Below, piece by piece: positions 55,922-64,000 of a DNA stretch of 64,000 nt; position 1 is the first letter of the stretch; every line of letters starts with the position of its first letter. A program made the position numbers and the translations under genes. The stretch covers positions 67,001-131,000 of the forward strand of contig JALGAS010000013.1 of NCBI GenBank assembly GCA_023078685.1, in the 5' to 3' direction. The DNA comes from Neopestalotiopsis rosae. Taxonomy: Eukaryota; Ascomycota; Sordariomycetes; Amphisphaeriales; Sporocadaceae. A model generated the notes under the pieces. That model was not told the origin of the DNA. It worked only from the letters and a program-made list of their open reading frames with translations, and made no database searches.

Positions 55922-58018
55922 TCAATTGTCTGCACCTGTCTCGTCGTCTGTTGCTGTGTCTTCCTCAAGCTCTTCGTCAAGGTTTTCCTCCTCTTCCTCG
56001 TCACTGTCGTCTTCTGAGTCGTCAGGGTTCAACCCGGGGATATCCTGCCACTGTAGATAATCCGGATCGACCCAACGTTTGCTTGTAGGTAGTTGGTAGG
56101 GATCAAACGGGAAGAAGGAGTCCAATCTCTGCCAGCTCTCGTCACTCAAATCCAATCCGGATTCACGGAGTGCGCCGCCATTTGCGTATGCCGTAGAGAC
56201 AAACTGTGACAGCCGGAGGCGTTTGTTGGCCTCGATGAGAGGGTAGATGTACATGAATCGGAAACGGTGCGCGAGTAGAGCGAACTGGTCCACGATGCCC
56301 GGGGAGCAGACCTTGAGTGGGTTGAGCCTCGAATAGATATTCCGCCTGAGAATATCCTTGACATCCGATATCCACTCAATGTCCTGGTCAAGGTATGAGG
56401 AAGGGTCGTCTTCATCAACATCCTCCGGAACAGATGCCACCAGATCACGCCATCTGAAGCAGAAGATATACATCAACGCCTGCGTCAATGAATAAAAGGC
56501 TGCGTATCGCCGGACATCAGGGCCACGACAGGATGTCTCATAAAGGGTTCGCATTTGGTCTAGGTGATATCCAAGAACTTCGAAAATGGTGCGCACGATA
56601 TGACCGGGGACATGGGCACCGCGGGCGACGAAACTGGCCAAGTATGCGCATGCTGCCTGACGCAGCACTAGTGGTCGCTGCGACTCAAAAGCGATGTTGA
56701 TGCAAGTGCCACAAAATGCATCCATCAACCGCTCAGACTTTTGTGCGATATGGAAGACAAGGAATTGAGTGTGTCGCGACTTGTATGTGGGCAGAATGAT
56801 GTTGGAGAATTCGGCCAAAAGGTCGCTGAAGGACTCAAGAGCTTCATCAGAATCAGGATCGGTATATTGTGGCTCATTAAGCCGGAAAAGCAGGTGCATA
56901 ATGAAGTCCATCTTCTCGATGCTTTCCTTGACAGCATTGACCTTGGCATATTCATCCTCGTCTTCGTCGCTAGCAATAGACTCGGCATCGCTCTCGTCGC
57001 CGTCATCGTCACCTTGCAGCTCCGCAGCTGCTTGTGAGGACTTGAGGGCCAGAGCCACCATGGCGGTGAGGTTGTCGTCCAGATCGTCCAAGTCTGTTTG
57101 CATATGGACATCAGTTTGAACCAGGTGGCTGATGATAAGATCCATAATCTCGGTCTTGAGCTGCGGGGCATATTGTCGTAGCCGGATTAGATTCTCTACA
57201 TATGCCAAATGTATCCGGGTGGATTCTGTCTCGAACGGATATTTCTTCGCAATGACGCGGCCAAGAACCGCATGAGCAGCGGGGAAGACGCGAAGCAGGT
57301 ATTGTAGAGCCTGGTGCAAGCGCTCTTGGATACGCTCCTTGGTGACTGGTGCGAATCCATCTACTGCCCAGGCAGATGATCGAGAGTCGGAAAATTTCTC
57401 TACCAGAGACAGCAGAACCTGTTCGAGATACGATCCCTGCCCACTTATCAGAGCTCCCAAGAATTGCGTGTAGACCCGGACAAACTGGTCATCACGTCCA
57501 AGCCATTGGCACTTGAGGATTTCCTTCACAAGACCGTTGGCCGACCTGCCCAGATGTGGAACGAAGCTGGCTAGCGCGACCATGTAGACTTTGAGTTCTT
57601 GGCGTCGTTTCTCGGGAAGTGAAGGATCCGCATCATCGTCTTCGTACTCATCTTCGTAGAGTCGTTGTTTACCCGAGAGTGTCTCTTTCAGAATATCGTA
57701 CTCCTCGTCATCTCCTCTTGCGTGGCCGTCAAGGGCGTCTTGTATCTCCTTTTTCACTTCCTCGACGGAGCGTGTGCCGACTTCGTGTATCTCCAGATTC
57801 ATGTTGAACTCGACTCGCTGGCGTTTGCGTGGGCTCTGAGAACCGTCCATAGTGCTATCGCTGTGGAGGCTATCATCGTCGTCGGCTTTCCGTTTACCGT
57901 TGAAGGAGGGGGACGTCTTGAGAATGGGCTTGAGCGGACCAGTGCTCAATTTGAAGGTTTGTCGAGACAATGGCGCGACCGTGGTAGCGGAGGCGGCGGC
58001 CTGCATCTGCGTCGGCAT
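55922..58018 (-). CDS. RRN3: RNA polymerase I-specific transcription initiation factor RRN3
   Basis: Single exon, 698 aa from ATG 58018. The N-terminal 130 residues are polar with a basic patch (SQSPRKRQRVEF). The HEAT-like RRN3 core follows: YMVALASFVPHLGRSANGLV, LVEKFSDSRSSAWAVDGFAP, HTQFLVFHIAQKS, PLVLRQAACAYLASFVARGA, RYAAFYSLTQALMYIFCFRW, RLNPLKVCSPGIVDQFALLA and PFDPYQLPTSKRWV are family hallmarks. An acidic loop lies at about residue 350 (DDDGDESDAES) and a strongly acidic tail ends the protein. RRN3/TIF-IA binds Pol I and bridges it to core factor at the rDNA promoter, so this is an essential single-copy nuclear gene. Good anchor for synteny. Confidence 0.95.
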   Translation of the reverse strand: MPTQMQAAASATTVAPLSRQTFKLSTGPLKPILKTSPSFNGKRKADDDDSLHSDSTMDGSQSPRKRQRVEFNMNLEIHEVGTRSVEEVKKEIQDALDGHARGDDEEYDILKETLSGKQRLYEDEYEDDDADPSLPEKRRQELKVYMVALASFVPHLGRSANGLVKEILKCQWLGRDDQFVRVYTQFLGALISGQGSYLEQVLLSLVEKFSDSRSSAWAVDGFAPVTKERIQERLHQALQYLLRVFPAAHAVLGRVIAKKYPFETESTRIHLAYVENLIRLRQYAPQLKTEIMDLIISHLVQTDVHMQTDLDDLDDNLTAMVALALKSSQAAAELQGDDDGDESDAESIASDEDEDEYAKVNAVKESIEKMDFIMHLLFRLNEPQYTDPDSDEALESFSDLLAEFSNIILPTYKSRHTQFLVFHIAQKSERLMDAFCGTCINIAFESQRPLVLRQAACAYLASFVARGAHVPGHIVRTIFEVLGYHLDQMRTLYETSCRGPDVRRYAAFYSLTQALMYIFCFRWRDLVASVPEDVDEDDPSSYLDQDIEWISDVKDILRRNIYSRLNPLKVCSPGIVDQFALLAHRFRFMYIYPLIEANKRLRLSQFVSTAYANGGALRESGLDLSDESWQRLDSFFPFDPYQLPTSKRWVDPDYLQWQDIPGLNPDDSEDDSDEEEEENLDEELEEDTATDDETGADN

Positions 58019-59040
58019 CGAGATTGTTGCCGCTGTGACAGACACTTTGATCCTAGGCACAACAGCGATCACGTGTTGTGATCAAAGCTGCTGCTACAGT
58101 ATGCGTTGTGCAAGTCGCTCAAAAGAATGTTGGTGAATTATGACGCATAATTCATAGAGAGTTTGGCTGGTAGGATACGTGCTCTCGTAAAAGCCTGAAT
58201 GCGAAGACGGCGGACGACAGTGACGAATAGGCCAAGATTGTTCAGGTTTCAGAGGGGCTTCCCAAAAATTTCAACATCCACCGTCACGCGCAAAGGACTG
58301 AAAAGTGATGGAGTGGCGGGGCGTAAGTGGCCCGTGCACTCGCGTTGCCAAGGGCGAATTGGAAAAAAAATCTGGGGTGATCTGATGCACAACTAATCAC
58401 GTAATACGTAATGAGGCGTGCATAATTGATGTGGACTATTCATTGATCTACTGAACACTATTAAGGCATAACACAGTCCTACGAACATTGCATCATTATA
58501 TCTTGAAGATCATAGCTCCGGTCAAACTTCGATACGCGCGTTGTTACATTATCAGGAGCAAGCGAACCATCATTTGTGCATATGAACACCATATACAAAT
58601 TGGAAAGGTATATAAGCGGATTAGACCTGCACAGCGGCCATGCAATCCTCGTCTGAAGACGAATACTGTCGAACTACAGCTGGGCTACCGAGTTTGGGGG
58701 TTTCTCTCAAATAGAGCCCGTTGCGAAGAAATTTGACATGGCAGAATGCCGCCGGGGAATCTATCAGGCATAGAAATAAAAGAATGAAAACAACCTTTAC
58801 TTTTGCGGATCCTGACTCTTCCCATCAGACCACTATCCCATCAAGTACAAGCACTACTCATCTCGTCTCCAGCTCCAGAATCATGTTCCTAACCGAGGAA
58901 TAGTGTCTCGTAAGGCGTCATAGCGAGGCCATATACACCCGAAGGTATATAGTATATATCCCTAGAAGCTGGCGTTGAGAAGCCCGAAGGACTCTTGACC
59001 CTGAAGTTATGTCGTGATCGCGGACGGAATAGCCTTGCGA
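58019..59040. other. Intergenic, 1.0 kb
   Basis: RRN3 promoter side plus HapC 3' side. No gene recognised. Confidence 0.5.
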
Positions 59041-60106
59041 CTAATAGCCTTCTCCGGCCGAGCCGTTGTGTCCCTGGCTATACATGTAGCCGTCGCCTCC
59101 CTCAACCGACTCGGCGCCCTGAAAACCGGGTGCTCCAGCAGCGGCTGATCCACCAGGCGCCCCAGCTCCGTAGCCTTGGCTACCCGGGCGGTTCTGTTGG
59201 TTCTCGCCCCTGTTTGACTGAGACTGCTGATTATTGGTCAGTGAAAATAAGACACAACGGTCTAGGCAGTAGATGTTCAAGCTACTGCCGTAGACATGAT
59301 TGCTGTATAATGGGACACATTACTTCTCTGTACTTGGACAAGTAGATCTTCAAGGCCTCGGAATAGTTCTCGAAACCAAGAGACGTCATCGCAAACAGGA
59401 TATCTTCGCCGTTGACAGTCTTTCTCTTCTCCTGGTGGCACTTCTCAGATGCTTCACGACTGTTAATTTCATCACGAAGGCAAGTATGGCGGAAAGGCAT
59501 CCGGCAAACGCCTGGGGGAACCTGGCGACTAACCTTCACTGGTGATGAAACTGATAAATTCGCTCACGCACTCTTGCATGCACTCCTTGGCCTCTTTTGC
59601 GATTTTAGCATTCTCCGGGAGAGCGAGCTTCATGATCCGGGCGACTGGTGCAAAGTTGCGAATATTAGCATCGTACACATCAAACTTTTCTGCTTTCGAT
59701 GTGGCGCGAGGCGCTTCCGGCGACTGAGACGACGAATCGTTCGACATGGATAATGCTTATGCGCGGTTGTCTCAAATTTTTGAGCCAATATGAACCATTT
59801 GCGCGAGGACCGAGAAGCGATTCCAGTCAACGCCCACAACAGCTCACCCACAGCGATCGTCAGGGACACCGTAGCCTCCAGCAAGACATGGATGCCGACA
59901 AACACCGCGCACAAATCAGGAGACGGATGAAGAAGGGAATCTCGCTCACCATTGGCTATGGGCAACCATCTGTCCTGCTCCTTCACTTCAAACTCGTAGC
60001 CGAGGCCGCTGTGTGGGTCTTGGGGGTCGTTCATTTGTGCTTCATCGTCGGGTGATTGTACACCTGCCTCGACTTCTTTCGAGGGGGATTGGGGGGGATC
60101 CGACAT
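59041..60106 (-). CDS. hapC: CCAAT-binding complex subunit HapC (NF-YB / Hap3)
   Basis: Four exons: 60106-59950, 59644-59534, 59451-59324, 59226-59041; 193 aa. The histone-fold core is nearly canonical: [88 protein letters not shown]. Introns fall after IAN, after FITSE and after KYRE, all phase-consistent. The N terminus is acidic and disordered, and the C terminus is Gly/Ala/Gln-rich. HapC pairs with HapE and, with HapB, binds CCAAT boxes; the complex also works with HapX in iron regulation. The first intron (305 bp) is longer than others in the window. Confidence 0.95.
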
Positions 60107-63100
60107 ATTTGGCTACCTGCAGCGGGTGGTGGCTTCTTTTGAAATCTCTTGGACTGCCCGGCTCGCACAGCTGGTTACTAGGTTCAAACTAGGTATCGAT
60201 GATGTGTCCCTGCCTCTTTGACACGTCGCAGGGGAGTAAGGCTTGAGGACTTGCTTGCAACTGCGCGCGGCTTAGCTGCAGGAGGATATTTGCTCTCAAC
60301 GTTCAAGGGGTCTCCTGCCAGATGCGGGAACCCTTCGATTACGACTACGACTGAGATGAGAGGTAGTCTGCTGAGCGTGACCTCACAATTCTCCGATATA
60401 GCCCTGTTGGCAAGCGCAGACTATGACGGTATGTTTGGGATATGCAGGAGTCGGTCTGCAGGATGGACCCTGGTCTTCTGAAGGAAAAAGTGCGCCTTGG
60501 GCCCTTGGCTTGGTAGTGGTAGTGAAGCGGTCGGCCGTGGTAGTGGCGGACGGAGACGGAAGCAGAAACGTGGACGGAAAGGATGCCCGCGTGGGAAGCG
60601 GGGTGAGGTATGTACGTGAGAGGTCGACTGCGGGCCTCTATGGGTTTCTCGCGGGGGCTCAAATGGGTGGTGGTGCCTTTAGTGCAGATGCGCAGCACGA
60701 TCGCCTGGCTGCAGCAGAGGGCAGATAGGTACGTAGTCTGATCTTTTGTACAGTCGCAATATTCTCGACCTATCGAATCCAAGAAAGGCTCTGCAAAATG
60801 CTTTTGGCCGCAATGAAAACGATTTCCGTCGGGAGTTATATTGTGTCGCGTCAACCTTGGGGGGTCCGTTTAGGCGGGTATGTTTAAGTTACACCGGTGC
60901 TCGGCGAGTGAATGGTTTATTTATTTCGAATGCGCGCCAGGCAGAAAGACGGCAGCTCCACGGTACACTCTGGGGGGTGTTTCTGGAAATGGACAGCCAC
61001 GATTAGAACAAATGAATGGCTGCACCGTCGCGTCAGGATGCTGCGGAAGCCCTCGTTGGTTTCCGGGCAGACGATCGAGGCTCGTCGAGGCGGAGGAGTG
61101 ATGGATTGGTTGATTGGGTTTACTGGGCTAGGTCTGGACTCACCAAGTCAGAAGGGAGGGTCTGCGTTGTCTCTTCGGGCGCGTCGTGGGGTGTGAAGTA
61201 ATGGGAGTGTCGGGTCCGATTAGGTCTTTGATTCAGGTCGCAAAGAGGTTTCCTAATAATAAACTTGCGCGGGTTGACCAGGTGAAGGAAGGCTCGATTG
61301 CTTCTTGGCTGTCCGCGCGAACGCGAATTGATGGGACCTTGGTGGCTGTTCAGCTCTTGAGCTACAATCCAACCAAAACGTGGGGCAAAATATGCTGTTT
61401 TTGGATAGATTGAAGTTGGCGTGGCGATTAAACCTCTGGTTCAAAACGGCGCGCGATTGTACTGCGATGCGATGCGATACGATATGGCCAGTGTGTTTGG
61501 TGAAAGTGGGATTCTCAAGAAACGACGTGATTTGACTGGATTGATTTGGCAGGACTTTCATGGGTGGCGGCCGCGTCTGGGGGTGTGCCAGTACTGGCAG
61601 CACCTACATGTGTTGTTGTATGGCCATTGTGGGGACGATTCGTTGAGCCTGTCGGCGGCAGGCAGGTAACTTGACAACTAGGTAGGTACACTACGGAATA
61701 CTCTAATGTATGTACAAGGGTAAGAAACTGGGCTCAATATTAGCCAAAGAACAGTACCGAGGACTCGGGCTGAAATAATATTACGGCAGCACATCATTGC
61801 TTGCAAAAGGCTCTCTTGATGATGCAGATCCTATACCTAGGTCTGTCTACTCGACGTCATTCACAGTGGACTTGACCTTTGGAGCATTGACTGCATACCA
61901 AACAGTATAAGACAATAGTCCCACCAATCATGAGAGTGATGGACACTTTGGGCAAGTTCATTTTGAAAATGTGATCAGAAAAGGCAACATTGAAATCCGC
62001 ACCGGCGACGAAAGTATATTCGAATGAACACTTCAATCGATGTGACTACAGCGTAGAAACTAGCAGTCAACATGAATAAACAAAAGCTGCACCTCCGCAA
62101 TTGATACTTGTACGTATCTGACCTCGTCGGAGTTGAGGTTCAGTTGTTTAACCATCCTTTAGCAATGCCTGGCTCTCATCATGTCTTGAAGCTAATCCAC
62201 GATGATCAAGTATGTACCTTGTGCGATCTAGCAAAATGGATGGAAAAGAAATACATGGAGAACAAGGGTACGGCAACATTTCATGCAAGGTCTGCGAAGT
62301 GAGTTGCCATGGCTATTAGGCTTATTATCTGATCCGGGCTACCCGCGCTGCCGTTGGGTACGTGATAAAACCGGTTGTCGCTGCACATAACGATCGGATC
62401 GTTCCAAGAAACTATAGCGGGCATCGCGCCTTCGTGAGGCGGTGAAAGAATCTTCAACTGTCGAGTACTTACCAGATTTCGACCGGTGGAGTTCACCGGT
62501 CTGATCTGTTCGGCATGGTCTTCCTCTTGAGGTCAGGCTTGCTCATCTGGTAGCACCGTTCCATCCAGGTTTTAACACCCACACTGATTGTATGGACGGA
62601 CTAAGCGATCAATGAGATCAACTCATACTTACGATTCAACTTGGAACCAAAGGTATCTACCGCCCGACGGGAACAAGGAGATTTGCTGCTTCGTGTGCTC
62701 AACGGCTGTGGGCTTGCAGATATTGTTTGTCAAAACAGCGTTCGGTTTATTCTGCCGCTAGCCACTATTGGCCTGTTTTTTACAGAGTATATGGACACAA
62801 GCATCCGCATGCCTGCTCCTGCCTATAAGGCTGCCATCGAACCAGGAGAATTCCATTTTCCAGCCAATTGCAGCATCATCACGGAGACAAAAACTTCTGA
62901 TTGGCAGTAATTGAGGAATTCTTCTGGCCTGTCGGCCTTTTTCCAAATTGCGGAGATAATGTCCATGCGCTTGCATCTTGTGCTGTTCGGAGCTTCATGG
63001 CTGTCACTATCATGATCGACCTGCGTACTATGTACACCGTAGAATGATGGGGTATTTATTCATCTGCTGGATCGATGCCATCACTTGGCCTGGGAGGAAC

Positions 63101-64000
63101 TCCCTATGTTTCCGCCTTTTGCTGCAGCATCGTTTCGTTCAGTCCTGGACTCCAGACTCCTGCGCGTCTCTCGGCATGCATGAACACCATGCAGCATGCG
63201 TCATGCGACCTAAATGCGTCCCAATCGAGCCCATTGTAATGCTGCCCAATGGCTGGCAGCGGAACGTAGATCGGTCTACAGCTTATTCGCTCTCAAGCAA
63301 TAAGTTTCATGAATACTTGATATATCGAAGCATGGCGAGATCAGTCATGGTTCACATCTGATAGGTGATCCAGGAGCCTGGGACGGTCATCGAATGATCT
63401 CCGCATGGGGAAATACTGTGGTCAGATCCAACATATCGACACATTGATGCCCCATCTTTCTGTCCGAGTGAAATGCACATCTTTGACGGCAGAATTCAGG
63501 CATATGTGCATACAACAGGCAAGAATGGGGAACATCCGAAGGCCCTTGTGCATTGTCGGCATTTTCAGCGGCTTTCCGACCACAATTTCGCAAATTGCTT
63601 CCAAGCACTGCTTATCCCTACAAGAAGAAACCCTCTTCCAGGGAAAATGATGGTGGTCACGGTGACGATGAAGTGTATGCAATTCACACCACACCACATT
63701 CTTCTGTGATGTGACGTTTATGCAAGTGTGCGCTGTATCCTGACAGCTGTGAGCAATGTTTCAGAAAGAACAGCCATCTTGGTCGACTGGGTGCCAAGCA
63801 GTTGTTGATTAGAGTACCATGCATAACCGATGGTTGGGGATTCGGGCAATATGCAAACGCCTAACTCCAAGGCCACCAGGAATGTGCCGATTGTTGAGGC
63901 CTCATGAAAAAACCTCAGGATATTTAGATAGCCTTATTTCTATGTGGATTTTATATATGCAGGACCTCGTATGAATTCAATCTTAACATCCCCAATTTTT
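60107..64000. other. Gene-poor terminal interval, about 3.9 kb
   Basis: No recognisable protein domain on either strand. A minus-strand open stretch at 62496-62281 contains splice-like signals and moderately coding-like sequence, but I could not connect it to a gene. The HapC promoter must lie in its first part. Confidence 0.45.
61463..61483. repeat. GCGAT pentanucleotide microsatellite
   Basis: About four tandem GCGAT units (the last with one change) upstream of HapC. Confidence 0.55.

Noticed and set aside
62281..62496. Possible minus-strand exon in the terminal interval
   Set aside because: Could not be joined to any further coding exon or family.
1..64000. Phage, bacterial operon, CRISPR or integron-type systems
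   Set aside because: Spliced genes, eukaryotic families and no direct-repeat arrays show this is fungal nuclear DNA.

Overview
The window reads as a euchromatic stretch of a filamentous ascomycete genome, most likely Sordariomycetes and plausibly Hypocreales. The genes carry short introns, mostly 46-80 bp, with GT..AG ends and CTAAC/CTGAC-like branch sites. Gene families typical of these fungi are present: a CFEM-PTH11 receptor, a Zn2Cys6 regulator, Dal5-type permeases, an A-T-R-R reductase, HapC and RRN3. I recognised 23 protein-coding loci, most with exon boundaries worked out by hand from reading frame, splice consensus and family conservation. No rRNA, tRNA, CRISPR array or intact transposon was recognised.

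Layout. (1) 0.2-2.1 kb: GT31/fringe-like glycosyltransferase. (2) 4.3-15.6 kb: a nitrogen-flavoured group with a cupin, a Ulp1-like protein lacking catalytic residues, a heme-dependent N-demethylase family protein (DUF3445), an HSL-type hydrolase, an allantoate-permease-type MFS transporter and a divergent ammonium transporter. GATAAG motifs lie upstream of both transporters. (3) 16.2-22.7 kb: FAR1-like protein, a 607-aa unknown nuclear-type protein, an alpha/beta hydrolase and a GNAT acetyltransferase. (4) 23.8-42.9 kb: an amine/betaine island. It holds an NRPS-like A-T-R-R reductase of the glycine-betaine-reductase type, an aldehyde dehydrogenase, an MFS transporter, an amidase, a Zn2Cys6 regulator, a secreted flavin amine oxidase, and two paralogous FAD oxidoreductases (DAO family) near its ends. 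(5) 43.5-52 kb: CFEM-PTH11 receptor, secreted nucleoside-hydrolase-like protein and DUF3500 protein. (6) 53-60 kb: housekeeping/regulatory block with a bZIP factor, a 91-aa acidic/basic protein, RRN3 (Pol I initiation factor) and HapC/NF-YB. The last 3.9 kb holds nothing I can support.

How it may work together. The A-T-R-R enzyme would reduce a betaine-type carboxylate via the aldehyde to the alcohol. A betaine-aldehyde-type dehydrogenase would run the reverse oxidation. The DAO enzymes, amine oxidase and amidase would process amines and amides, the MFS proteins would move substrates, and the Zn2Cys6 protein could be the local regulator. This is inference from family and proximity.

The most notable signal is decay inside this island. 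One DAO copy has a one-base frameshift. Its paralogue has lost about 108 internal residues in frame. The amidase has lost the AG of an expected 3' splice site. The aldehyde dehydrogenase has an unresolved, possibly frameshifted 5' end. An AT-rich, RIP-like tract sits beside the deleted DAO copy.
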